From Sphingobacterium spiritivorum ATCC 33861 (GTDB lineage: Bacteria > Bacteroidota > Bacteroidia > Sphingobacteriales > Sphingobacteriaceae): a stretch of 64,000 nucleotides of DNA. The position numbers and the translations under genes were made by a program. Position 1 is the stretch's first letter; each line of letters begins with the position of its first letter. Below, in pieces: positions 43,064 through 52,577 of this stretch. The stretch is from contig NZ_GL379771.1 in assembly GCF_000143765.1 (NCBI RefSeq), positions 1-64,000 of the forward strand. Reading direction: 5' to 3'. The notes under the pieces are model-generated. The model had not been told where the DNA came from and did not search any database. It saw nothing but the letters and a program-made list of their open reading frames with translations.

Positions 43064-45829
43064 TTAATTAACAAACATTTTAGTGAAATCCCAGGATACT
43101 TTCAGCATATAATACCTGCGAATGGTATCTGATCTGCGTTGTATAAAAAATGTATTCGAATTAGATCTGCTAAATCCTGTATTCTGATTAAGTAAATCAT
43201 TAACTGTAAAATCAAGCATCAGTGATTCATTTTTCAGGAATTTCTTGCTGATCCCCGGGTGTACCAGAAATTGATCAAACTTCTCTTTTAATGCTTCTGT
43301 CGGAGCCTGATATGTGTAGGTATAATTTACATACAACTTAACCTTCGCAGGAAAGTAATACGACATTCCTCCATTAGAATTAAAGATAAAACCATCATTG
43401 TTCTGATCAGGTTGTAAGCTCGAAGACATCTTCTGGTAAGAAGGAGACAAATTGATATCAAAATCAAATCCCTTTGTTGTGTTCTTAGAGATATTATAAC
43501 CTATTGAATAGCTCATGTTATCAATCTTATTCAGCTTACTGTTGACTGAGTTAAAGGTTTTGGATCCGTTGATATATAGTCTCGGGCCATTGTCAATATT
43601 CAGTTTCTTGCTAAGTTTGAAAGAGTAGCCTCCCCATGCACTAATCGATTGGTTGGTATGATCATCCAGGTTGGCCCATTTAAAGTTATTTCTACCACCA
43701 TCCAGTGTTTCCACATTCTGAATCAGGGCATTATTAGTAAAATTGATATAGGTACCGATATACATATAGGAGCCAGCCAGCATCTTAGAAGAATTATAAT
43801 TCAGATTAAAGCTGTTTGAGAATGCAGGCTTTAAATTTTCATTACCAATATATTGATTAAGGGCGTCCTGATTGCTTCTTAACGGCTGGATCTGGTTTAA
43901 AGAAGGCAACTGATTACGTCCGCTGTAATTAAAATATAGATTAGAGCTTTTTGTAAACCTGTAGGACATCGATAATGACGGGTTGTAAGTCAGAAATGAA
44001 CGTGTCAACTCCGAGTTTGTATAATTATTCTGCTGATGCAGACGGTCATTATTCAGATTATTCGTCAGGTTCGCCCATATCTTCTCATTATTCAGATTCA
44101 GGGACACACGGTAACTGTTACTCAACCGGTCAAAAGCATAATCATTACTGTACATCGAATCCAGAATATTGTAAGGATCATCAGCCGATGACCTGTTAAA
44201 GGAATTGAGCAATGACTTATTATCATTACGCTGTAACCCATAATTCAGGGTCAGATTCAGCTCTTTTGTCAACGGCTCGGTATAAGAGATATTTCCTCCC
44301 TTTGTAGTAGATTTCTGTCTGTTATCCTTTCGCTGATCAAAAATAATGCTGTTCGCAAGCACATTATCCTTGTAGATTTTGGTATCAGAGAACAAGTAGC
44401 CATCACCATTGGATTCATTGTTATTGATACTTAATGCCATAGATAAAGAACGTCCTTTTTTCATAAATTTCCGGGTGAAAAGGGCTCTTGCATTAATAGC
44501 TTCTACTTTCCTGTCATTTATATCCAGTGACTCACTGGTATTCAGGGTATCCATATTCCCGTCAAAGGTCTGTGAATTATTTCTGGTTTCACCCCAGATA
44601 TTATCACGGGAAGCATTTCCGGTGATTGTCAGCAATGTTAAAGAGTCAAACTGAAGATCATATTTCAGATTCAGCTTCTGTCTGTCCTTGTCTGCTGCTA
44701 TCTGACGAAGGGCATTTGTATTTTGTATCTGATCCGGTAAATTGTTCTGAGAGATCGTTTCTTCATTACCTTCATTTTCAATCTTACCATACTTATAACT
44801 CAAATTCAGCTTATGCTTTCCATTCTTTGTTTTGTCCGAAAACATAATCCCGGAGTTGATGGCTTTCGGTATACCAATGACACCTTCCCCCGAAAAATCA
44901 TCTCCCCCATTAGTACTGTAGAATGTACCTCCATCATCCGAATACGAAACATTGTCATTCTCCCCGTACTTCTCCGTATCCTGCCAGGATAAAGAAGTAG
45001 TTGCATTATTACCCACTAATCCATATGCTGCAATTTTCTGCGAGCCTTTGAACTTATTCAACATCAGTTGACCCATATAGTAGTCATCTGTGCCACCTCC
45101 GGCCAGCGCTTTCCCGAATAGTCCGTTTTTCTTATCTTCTTTCAGTTTGACATTGATAGTTTTCACTTTCTGTCCGTCATCAACTCCTGTACGTTCAGCT
45201 TCTTCAGACTTCTTATCATACACCTGCACTTTATCAACCATATCCGATCGGATATTACGGGTTACCAGTTTCGGATCATTTCCAAAAAATTCTTCTCCAT
45301 CAACCAGAACCTTTTCTACTGTTTTACCCTGAGCTGTAATTTTTCCCGATGCATCAACGGAAATCCCAGGCAATACTTTTAACAAATCTTCTACCTTAGC
45401 ATTTTTTTCTACTTTAAAACTCCCCGCATCGTATTCCGTTGTATCCCCTTTTACTACAATAGGAATTCGTCCGATTACAATTGCCTCTTCCAGTAACTGA
45501 GCTTTGGTACTAAGCGCTATACTAAAATTCGCATAATTATTCTTAGCATCGATAGGGCTGTAAAAATCCCCGTATTTGGGATAACTGGATATCACCAGAT
45601 AAGAACCCGTATCCGGTAGGTTTAATGTGAATTTGCCATCCTTGTCCGAACGGGTAAAGTCTACTAAAATAGAATCTTGTGCTGTCAATAGCATTACAGT
45701 AGCATTCTCCAGTTTTAACTTATCCTTTTCATCCTGTACAACACCCGATAGTTTTTTCTGGGCAAATACAGGTTGAGAGAATAGAAGTCCAATCAGGAGA
45801 ACCGAAAATGCGAGTAATAGTCGCCTCAT
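43064..45829 (-). CDS. Outer-membrane beta-barrel (TonB-dependent receptor-like) protein
   Basis: A 921-residue outer-membrane protein. The signal peptide ends near residue 23 (VFAQ). A carboxypeptidase-like regulatory domain follows (about 28-110, LSGVVQDEKDKLKLENATVML). Then comes a plug-like region (EDLLKVLPGISVDASGKITAQGKTVEKVLVDGEEFFG, about 150-190) and a C-terminal OMP_b-brl-type barrel. It is not a SusC: it is shorter, and no SusD follows. With the GLPGLI gene it makes a two-gene unit commonly seen in Bacteroidota. Its ligand is unknown; metal-related or peptide uptake has been suggested for relatives. Confidence 0.88.
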   Translation of the reverse strand: MRRLLLAFSVLLIGLLFSQPVFAQKKLSGVVQDEKDKLKLENATVMLLTAQDSILVDFTRSDKDGKFTLNLPDTGSYLVISSYPKYGDFYSPIDAKNNYANFSIALSTKAQLLEEAIVIGRIPIVVKGDTTEYDAGSFKVEKNAKVEDLLKVLPGISVDASGKITAQGKTVEKVLVDGEEFFGNDPKLVTRNIRSDMVDKVQVYDKKSEEAERTGVDDGQKVKTINVKLKEDKKNGLFGKALAGGGTDDYYMGQLMLNKFKGSQKIAAYGLVGNNATTSLSWQDTEKYGENDNVSYSDDGGTFYSTNGGDDFSGEGVIGIPKAINSGIMFSDKTKNGKHKLNLSYKYGKIENEGNEETISQNNLPDQIQNTNALRQIAADKDRQKLNLKYDLQFDSLTLLTITGNASRDNIWGETRNNSQTFDGNMDTLNTSESLDINDRKVEAINARALFTRKFMKKGRSLSMALSINNNESNGDGYLFSDTKIYKDNVLANSIIFDQRKDNRQKSTTKGGNISYTEPLTKELNLTLNYGLQRNDNKSLLNSFNRSSADDPYNILDSMYSNDYAFDRLSNSYRVSLNLNNEKIWANLTNNLNNDRLHQQNNYTNSELTRSFLTYNPSLSMSYRFTKSSNLYFNYSGRNQLPSLNQIQPLRSNQDALNQYIGNENLKPAFSNSFNLNYNSSKMLAGSYMYIGTYINFTNNALIQNVETLDGGRNNFKWANLDDHTNQSISAWGGYSFKLSKKLNIDNGPRLYINGSKTFNSVNSKLNKIDNMSYSIGYNISKNTTKGFDFDINLSPSYQKMSSSLQPDQNNDGFIFNSNGGMSYYFPAKVKLYVNYTYTYQAPTEALKEKFDQFLVHPGISKKFLKNESLMLDFTVNDLLNQNTGFSRSNSNTFFIQRRSDTIRRYYMLKVSWDFTKMFVN

Positions 45830-46252
45830 ATGATTTGATATGGTTTAAAATATTTCAAATAGGTAAATAACCACCACGAAGATATAATTATATTGTCTTC
45901 GATGAATAGTCTTAACTAAAATTTAACACTGTTTGTAATTTAAATCTTTAGTAACACAGTAAATAGATGACTTTTATGATATTATTCCACAAAATTTTTA
46001 CATTTCGTCCGACAAACAGTCTTTATCCTTACATTTCGTTAACTGCCCTTTTATAAAAGGGTATCCGCTCCGTAATTAGACAGAAGCAGGGCATAAAATA
46101 ACTCACACTATTTTATTTTAACAACAAAAGAACAAGTATAGTAGTCAGATATATAGCAGCAGGTGGGAATCACAATCTTAGAAATTGTTCCGGATTCAGC
46201 CGACAGGATATGCTCTCCGGATAGACAGCACATTTAATAAAAGCAAAGAAGG
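45830..46252. other. Intergenic region upstream of the receptor operon
   Basis: About 420 bases without a credible gene. An imperfect palindromic stretch (CGAAGA at 45877-45882, TATAATTATA, TCTTCG at 45896-45901) lies 48 bases before the receptor start and could be a regulatory site. I see no full TAnnTTTG match on the minus strand. The rest is A+T-rich and unremarkable. Confidence 0.4.
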
Positions 46253-46355
46253 TGTCTAAAAAATCAAGTCAAACCCTTGTAGAGTTGCCTATCTGCAGGT
46301 AGGTCCTTATAGAATCGTAAAAAACGGGGCTATCCAACATTTTTGGACAGCCCCG
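46253..46355. repeat. Right copy of inverted repeat element
   Basis: Mirror image of the element at 42117-42245: a 35-base block (46253-46287) matching the left block at about 31 of 36 positions, then a 14-bp stem hairpin (46323-46336 with 46342-46355, one mismatch) with the same GGGCTATCCAA core. On the minus strand the hairpin is followed by a T-run and lies 18 bases after the SusD stop, so it probably serves as that operon's terminator. Confidence 0.6.
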
Positions 46356-46372
46356 TCTATGTTTAGTTTAGT

Positions 46373-48142
46373 TTACTGTATGGTCGGATCAAAAGAGCCA
46401 CCCCAATCTTTATTCTGGATTATTTTTGGATTTTTATCAATAACTGATTGTGCTATCGGAAAGAAGTAGTATTTATCAGGTACCAGATTCACCTTATTTC
46501 CTGTATTTGGAACCTGTAATACGCTATATTTAAATTGATTTTCTCTCAATTGATAGGTCTTTGCCAATGCCGCAGCTGCTTCCAGATCCATTTCAGTACC
46601 ATTGCTGTTGATGGCTATTGCTTCCACTCCATACTTAGTCGTATTGTTCAGTACACTCAGTTTTCCTGATCGTCTCAAATCCCAAAAACGATGTCCTTCA
46701 AAGCAAAACTCTATATTGCGCTCGGCCAATATAGCATCCCGCATCTGTATGCGATTTGTAGCCACGATACCATATTTACCATCTGCTCCGGCCTCTATGC
46801 CTGCCCGCATCCGGATTTGTTTCAGAATATCCAAAGCCGTATTGAAATCTCCGGTTTCATTTGCGGTCTCCGCATAATTCATCATCACCTCGGCAAATCG
46901 CATCAATACATAATCGACATCATATTGAGTTTCCACTTCTGTCTGTTTAAGCGATAACTTAGAATTCTTCAGGATGAAAAATCCGCTGTACCTGTTTAAA
47001 TTTTCAGATGGTGTATTGGCTTTCGGATTTACACCAAAATTATCCAGATCAGCCGCTATACCCACCGCGGTATATTGCCGTTTGCCCGCTTTTCCTGACA
47101 CCTCATATAGCTTTCCGTTCCATACGATAGATTTATCAAATCTTGGATCCCGGTTTTCCCAGTATGACTGTAAAAATGCAGCATCAGACTTATAATATTT
47201 TCCAGCCGGATCCGAAAACAGCCTGCCATCCTTCATAGGAAAAGCTTTTACAAAATCCCAGGAAGGGACTGCTCCTGCTGCACCCCTGCTCTCCGAACCC
47301 GGTCGCACTCCATTGTCCCAGGCAGCCACTTTATTTGGATAAGCATTTATCACTGCAAATACCACTTCCGGTCCTTTTTCCTGCAATGCAATATTAGCGT
47401 AATCTGTGGTCAGACTATAGCCATTCGCTTTGAGCCGGTCATAAGCAGCCTTATTCGCCACATGTGCATCGGCCCAATAGGCGTTGTCATAAGGGTTAGC
47501 GGGATTGAATTGTGGAGAAGCCTTATACAATAAGACTTTTGCTTTAAACGCCACAGCAAAATTGCCATCTATACGACCATAATCAGCAGAACTCTTCGGA
47601 ATAGTCGGAGGTAACAACGCAATGGCTTCATCCAGATCTTTAATGATAAATTCAAAACATTCTTTTGTTGTATTTCTCGGCGTCTCCAGATCGTCCTTTT
47701 CCAGATCCTGCGGAGCGGTAATATAAGGAACTCCACCATGATACTTTACCATATTGAAGTACATATAGGCTCGCATAAACAAAGCCTGGCTAATAATTGA
47801 ATTCTTAAAGTTTGCAGATAAGGTGGTATTCTCTTTTACCTTTTGGATAGCGGTATTGATACGTCGTATAGTGGTATAATCCCAGGCTTTATACGCAGTA
47901 TTATTCACCGTTACCGCATCTAAAGGAAAAGCTATCCCGATCAGTTGCTCGGAATTATTATCTGCTCCTGAGCTCCAGTTGCCAAATAAAGGATACAGGT
48001 TGGTGACGTATGCTTTTACCAGATTTGAATCGCTCCAGACTTTACTCTCGTCAAGAGAATTTAAATCGTCAATATCTAAAACATTCTTACACGACCAGGT
48101 AGTCAGCAACAATGCTATAATGGGATAAAATATATTTTTCAT
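46373..48142 (-). CDS. SusD/RagB-family nutrient-binding outer-membrane lipoprotein
   Basis: A 589-residue surface lipoprotein that caps a SusC barrel and captures the substrate. The lipobox is LTTWSC near residues 13-18. The SusD-type TPR helices and the family C-terminal block are visible (AERNIEFCFEGHRFWDLRRSGKL near 495, and YYFFPIAQSVIDKNPKIIQN near the end). It follows SusC by 11 bases. No glycoside hydrolase or peptidase gene is in the same operon, so the substrate cannot be inferred from neighbours. It ends 18 bases before the right inverted repeat, which may act as its terminator. Confidence 0.95.
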   Translation of the reverse strand: MKNIFYPIIALLLTTWSCKNVLDIDDLNSLDESKVWSDSNLVKAYVTNLYPLFGNWSSGADNNSEQLIGIAFPLDAVTVNNTAYKAWDYTTIRRINTAIQKVKENTTLSANFKNSIISQALFMRAYMYFNMVKYHGGVPYITAPQDLEKDDLETPRNTTKECFEFIIKDLDEAIALLPPTIPKSSADYGRIDGNFAVAFKAKVLLYKASPQFNPANPYDNAYWADAHVANKAAYDRLKANGYSLTTDYANIALQEKGPEVVFAVINAYPNKVAAWDNGVRPGSESRGAAGAVPSWDFVKAFPMKDGRLFSDPAGKYYKSDAAFLQSYWENRDPRFDKSIVWNGKLYEVSGKAGKRQYTAVGIAADLDNFGVNPKANTPSENLNRYSGFFILKNSKLSLKQTEVETQYDVDYVLMRFAEVMMNYAETANETGDFNTALDILKQIRMRAGIEAGADGKYGIVATNRIQMRDAILAERNIEFCFEGHRFWDLRRSGKLSVLNNTTKYGVEAIAINSNGTEMDLEAAAALAKTYQLRENQFKYSVLQVPNTGNKVNLVPDKYYFFPIAQSVIDKNPKIIQNKDWGGSFDPTIQ

Positions 48143-48153
48143 GTTGATTTCAG

Positions 48154-51100
48154 TTAAAATTTAACATCTAAGCCTAATGCGAATGTTTTCATAACAGGAT
48201 AGGAATCGTACATCTTTTGCTCCGGATCATGAAATTCAGTCATCGGAGAGAATACAAACAGATTGGTTCCGTTAAAAAACACACTTACATTTTTAATCTT
48301 CATCGCATTCGTCACAGACTGGGGCAGGCTGTAAGAGATGTTGAGATCTCTTAAACGCAGATACGCCCCGTTACGGATCCAAAAGCTCGAAACTCCTGTT
48401 CCGGATTCCTGCCAGTTAGACCCTACAACTCTTGGATATGCGGCATCCGGATTTTCAGCAGTCCACACATCGCCTGCCCAGATCGGGTAGTAAGGGCGGA
48501 ATGTACCTCCATGCTGACGTATACCGCCACCCTCCTGATTGCTGATAACACGATCATATGCCATGACACCCTGAAGCAAAGCGGAGACAGTAAGCCCCTT
48601 CCAGCTTGCATTTAAGCCAAACCCATAATTGATACGAGGGGTATTATCATCCGACAGGAGCATCATATCGTTGTCATCTATTTTACCATCCGGTGTATCC
48701 GAATAATTAGCACCTCTGATATCTTTGTACAGGATCATCCCCAGATACGGATCACGTCCATACGTTTTGAAACCCTGATTTTTCAAGGCATCCAATTGTG
48801 CCTGCGTCCTTACCAGATCGATAGCTTCAAGTCCTACAATACGATTTTCAGGTCTCCCTACCCTCGATTCGAAATTGCGGGTTCCTCCCACTGCAAATGC
48901 AGGCTCTTCATCATAGATATCCCAACGGTCTTTTGCATAACCGATATTCGCCGTCAATCCGTAAGAGACCTCACCTAAACGGTCATTCCAGTTAAGCGAA
49001 AATTCGCCGCCTTTATAACTTCTTGCAGCATAATTTTCCGGAGCCAGCTCCCGCCCGTAATTATCAGGAACTTTCAGCGATCTGGGGCCTAAAATATTTG
49101 TTTCCTTTCTGCTGAATACATCCAAAACACCTGTCAGTTTATTATTGATCAAACCAAAGTCCACCCCGATATTAATACTTTTAGAAGTCGTCCAGGTCAG
49201 ATTTTGGGTCGGTGTAGCCCCGTATGCAATTCCATTATAGTAACGGTCGCCAAACATATAGCCGCCGGCAGGCCTGTACTTCTCCTGATAAAGAAATTGT
49301 CCGATCCGCTCAGCGTTGACATTTAAATCGTTACCCGTAGTACCATAAGATGCCCTCAGCTTCAGGTCGCTAAATGTACTCTTGATACCAGAAAAGAACT
49401 GTTCTTCCGATATCCTCCAGGCAGCTGACATCGAAGGGAAAAATCCCCAGCGTTTGTCACCCGGAAACAATGGAGATCCGTCATATCGGAATGAAAATTC
49501 AGCAATGTACTTATCTGCATAATTGTAATTTGCCCTTCCGATAAAACCTCGTCTCGAGTTGATACTTTCATAGGCATCTGTAGACCTAAAGGTTCTATCC
49601 GTAGGATAAATAAACATCTGATCGATACTCACGATCGGATTTTCTGCACGTGAAGTCACATAGGTCCCTCCGGCTTTGAACTGTTCATAGACAACCAATG
49701 CATCTACATCGTGTTTATTGAACCGTCTGTTGTAGTTCAGGAACCAGTTGACCTGATATTCCCATTCACGTTGTGGAGCATAGTCCATAAAAGGCTGTGC
49801 CTGACTGAACGTAAAGATATTCACCTTATCTTCTGAAGGTGGCGCCGGGATAAACCGGTTTCCATCCGGATTCAGAGAAGTAAAGGTGTAGTTCTTTTGA
49901 AAGGTCATAAAGCGCTTGCGCATATAGTCCTCTGCAAGGTAACTTCCCACTACCTTTGTAGAAAGTCCTTCCACAAGCTTATCCAGTTTGTAATTCAATG
50001 TCATGATCGGATTTACCTGACGCACCTTACGGTCTATATAGCGGTTACCCACCACCTGATCGATGACATTCCAGGCCTGCCAGCTTCCCATCGGTGTCTG
50101 AACAGGGTATTCCGTTGCTGTATTACTGGGTGAACCATCTTTATTCAGGTAGAACGGATACATCTTTGGCCAGTTGAATGTCACACGGTAAAAATCAGAC
50201 ACATCAAAGTCATCATCATTGGAAGAAGTACTGAACGGCCAGTAAAAGCGTTGGGAATTAATCTGATTGGCAGATATATTGACATCTATTGTAAAATCAT
50301 CCGTAATCTTAGCGCTAACATTGCTTCTCAAATTGAATTTTTCGTGATTCAAAGATTTGTACGAGCCATTTTCTTTACGGTAACTGACCAGGTTATAGTA
50401 CGTAATCCGGTCACCACCTCCCGATACTGAAATCGATTGACGATGACTGAACGGATTTCTCCAGATCACATCATTTACACTATACACCTTATCCTTAAAA
50501 TAGTCAAACTCCTCCTGGCCGTTAGGTGCCACCCAGGGCTGTGAGCGGGATCCGTTTTCCCAGAGAAATTGAGAGACTCTGTTTTGATACGTTAATTCAT
50601 CTGCAGCTGTAGTGATATCGGCCAACAGCGTCTGTGTAGGTGCTCCAAAATTGTAATTACTTTGCACATTGAACACGGGTTCCTGAGCCGTTCCCTTTTT
50701 CGTAGTCACCACTACAACACCGTTACCGGCTCTTGTACCATACACTGCTGCCGTAGCAGCATCTTTCAAAAAGCTCATCTGGTCAACCTCATTTGCTTCC
50801 AGTGCATCAAAGGCCGCCTTATCCCGCACAATACCATCGATGACATACAAAGGTTCTGCAAAACTTCCCCGAATCCGCAAACTGGAGGACGCTCCGGCCA
50901 TACCGGAGGTATTGGTCACATTGATACCTGCTGCCCTTCCGGCAAGTGTATTGGAAAGATTAGAAGGAGCAATATTTTTCAATTGTTCTGCATTGACGGA
51001 AGCCACAGATCCGGTAATATTCGCTTTGCGCTGTTTTCCGTATCCTACGACTACGACCTCTTCCAGACTTTCCTGATCCTGTTCCAATGCAACCGTTATC

Positions 51101-51477
51101 GCTACTTTGTCCTTCGCATCAATATTATAGTTGCTGAGCGTCTTGGTTTTAAATCCCAGATAACTGACCGTAATCACATATCCCTGACCTTCCGGAATAC
51201 GATCAAAAGAGAATATTCCCTCCGTATTGGTCGTATTGACCTGTTTATACTTTGTGGTCGGATTTTCGATAGAGACAGTAGCCCCTGTAATCGGATTATT
51301 CGCCGCATCACGCACTACTCCGTGTACAGAAGCAGCGGATTGTGCCAGCACGGCATGGCTGCTCACGCAGAGCACCCCTAAAATTCCCAACCGTAGTGGA
51401 CAATTGGTCCGCGGGCTCTTAAACCGTAAGAGCAGCATCGTCAGCAACTGATGCTTCTTAGATAGAAAGATGTTCAT
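48154..51477 (-). CDS. SusC/RagA-family TonB-linked outer-membrane transporter
   Basis: A 1107-residue TonB-dependent barrel that imports substrate captured by SusD. The signal peptide is long (about 1-46, cleaved in VLAQ). A carboxypeptidase-like regulatory domain follows directly (about 50-130, VHGVVRDAANNPITGATVSIEN). Then come the TonB box LEEVVVVGYGKQRKANITGSV, the plug (LSNTLAGRAAGINVTNTSGMAGASSSLRIRGS) and the SusC signature LYVIDGIVRD. The barrel ends TFALGLDVKF. No STN signalling domain is present before the carboxypeptidase-like domain, although FecR and a sigma factor lie just upstream. The whole set reads sigma, FecR, SusC, SusD on one strand. Confidence 0.96.
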   Translation of the reverse strand: MNIFLSKKHQLLTMLLLRFKSPRTNCPLRLGILGVLCVSSHAVLAQSAASVHGVVRDAANNPITGATVSIENPTTKYKQVNTTNTEGIFSFDRIPEGQGYVITVSYLGFKTKTLSNYNIDAKDKVAITVALEQDQESLEEVVVVGYGKQRKANITGSVASVNAEQLKNIAPSNLSNTLAGRAAGINVTNTSGMAGASSSLRIRGSFAEPLYVIDGIVRDKAAFDALEANEVDQMSFLKDAATAAVYGTRAGNGVVVVTTKKGTAQEPVFNVQSNYNFGAPTQTLLADITTAADELTYQNRVSQFLWENGSRSQPWVAPNGQEEFDYFKDKVYSVNDVIWRNPFSHRQSISVSGGGDRITYYNLVSYRKENGSYKSLNHEKFNLRSNVSAKITDDFTIDVNISANQINSQRFYWPFSTSSNDDDFDVSDFYRVTFNWPKMYPFYLNKDGSPSNTATEYPVQTPMGSWQAWNVIDQVVGNRYIDRKVRQVNPIMTLNYKLDKLVEGLSTKVVGSYLAEDYMRKRFMTFQKNYTFTSLNPDGNRFIPAPPSEDKVNIFTFSQAQPFMDYAPQREWEYQVNWFLNYNRRFNKHDVDALVVYEQFKAGGTYVTSRAENPIVSIDQMFIYPTDRTFRSTDAYESINSRRGFIGRANYNYADKYIAEFSFRYDGSPLFPGDKRWGFFPSMSAAWRISEEQFFSGIKSTFSDLKLRASYGTTGNDLNVNAERIGQFLYQEKYRPAGGYMFGDRYYNGIAYGATPTQNLTWTTSKSINIGVDFGLINNKLTGVLDVFSRKETNILGPRSLKVPDNYGRELAPENYAARSYKGGEFSLNWNDRLGEVSYGLTANIGYAKDRWDIYDEEPAFAVGGTRNFESRVGRPENRIVGLEAIDLVRTQAQLDALKNQGFKTYGRDPYLGMILYKDIRGANYSDTPDGKIDDNDMMLLSDDNTPRINYGFGLNASWKGLTVSALLQGVMAYDRVISNQEGGGIRQHGGTFRPYYPIWAGDVWTAENPDAAYPRVVGSNWQESGTGVSSFWIRNGAYLRLRDLNISYSLPQSVTNAMKIKNVSVFFNGTNLFVFSPMTEFHDPEQKMYDSYPVMKTFALGLDVKF

Positions 51478-51500
51478 AATTTTGATTTTTGTTTTATTGT

Positions 51501-52538
51501 TTAGTATTGGAGATTGGTATAGTTTATATCTGCATGATGTAGGTAGTTTAGTTCTTTAATAATTTCTTTGTACACGTGATTGCTATTTACATAGACCCCA
51601 CTGTAGTATTTATCCCTGATCTTATCCTGATCGTATTGCAGGCTGATGTCGTAGTTTTGTGCCAGAAGATCCAGTACATCTTTTAATGCTATATTCTGGA
51701 AACGGATATTTTCCTTGTTCTGCACAAAGTATCCGCCCCGCCCCTTACCCACAGTATTCATCTTTACTTCTTCCAGCACCCTCAAAGCTTTATGATCAAG
51801 TGTTATTTCTTCATTAGGCTCGTAGGTACGGATCAATTTCCTGGATTTATTAGAATCCTCCGCCTTAACTTCTATTTTGCCTTCCAGCAATTTGATGTTT
51901 GTTTGCGTAGATTTTAGCTCATCCACAATAAAGATTGTCCCCAAAGCAGTGGTGATCACCCCATTAGAATGTACACGAAAGGGCTTACTTTTATCTTTGG
52001 CTACCTCAAATCTGGCTTTCCCCTTGAGATACAATACTCTTTCCTTCAGGTGACTGAAATTTTCAGCATATTTAATTTCAGATTTGGGGTATAATGTGAT
52101 GACCGAACCGTCACTCGCTGTCAGCGACATGCTTTCATTCCCGGAATTGATGTAGTAAAGATTACTGACTTGAGTACTGTCTCTGTTCGTAGCGACTAAA
52201 TTTTTCGGATCTTGAGGGAGGCTTTGTTCAGAGCGGTTCACAAGCAAATAAATCCCAAAGAAAAATATCAATATTGCCGCCACACGGGTTAGCTTAACAA
52301 GTATTCTCCGTCTAAAAGATAGCTTTTTCTTATGCGCTACAGCAGCCAGTATTTTTGCACGTATCTCCTCTTGTCCAATGTATTCGACATCTCCGTCTGT
52401 TTCTTCCCACTCTTCCCGTGGTAAGAGCTGGTCCAGTGATGTCCCTAAATATTGAATATAGTTTTCCAGATACTCAGCTTCTTCAGCTGAGCATTTATTA
52501 GTTAAATAGCGATTGATTAAATCTGTAGTAATCTTCAT
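51501..52538 (-). CDS. FecR-family anti-sigma/sigma-regulator protein
   Basis: A 345-residue single-pass inner-membrane protein that relays the state of an outer-membrane transporter to a cytoplasmic sigma factor. The cytoplasmic N-terminus (MKITTDLINRYLTNKCSAEEAEYLENYIQ) is followed by a membrane helix at about 88-106. The periplasmic FecR domain lies at about 140-235 (LTASDGSVITLYPKSEIKYAENF), and the C-terminal DUF4974 domain (STN-like) at about 270-345 (FQNIALKDVLDLLAQNYDISLQYD). It lies 39 bases downstream of the sigma gene and 23 upstream of SusC. Confidence 0.94.
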   Translation of the reverse strand: MKITTDLINRYLTNKCSAEEAEYLENYIQYLGTSLDQLLPREEWEETDGDVEYIGQEEIRAKILAAVAHKKKLSFRRRILVKLTRVAAILIFFFGIYLLVNRSEQSLPQDPKNLVATNRDSTQVSNLYYINSGNESMSLTASDGSVITLYPKSEIKYAENFSHLKERVLYLKGKARFEVAKDKSKPFRVHSNGVITTALGTIFIVDELKSTQTNIKLLEGKIEVKAEDSNKSRKLIRTYEPNEEITLDHKALRVLEEVKMNTVGKGRGGYFVQNKENIRFQNIALKDVLDLLAQNYDISLQYDQDKIRDKYYSGVYVNSNHVYKEIIKELNYLHHADINYTNLQY

Positions 52539-52577
52539 ACATTAAGAATACTGCAGAAACGGAGCTTACCCCCAAAA

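Noticed and set aside
42117..46355. The inverted repeat pair as a proven composite transposon
   Set aside because: No transposase, no clear target-site duplication and only about 0.1 kb of similarity; kept as a candidate repeat only.
50662..51381. 239-codon plus-strand ORF inside susC
   Set aside because: Antisense to the SusC plug and carboxypeptidase-like domain; the protein is Cys/His/Ser-rich noise with no motif.
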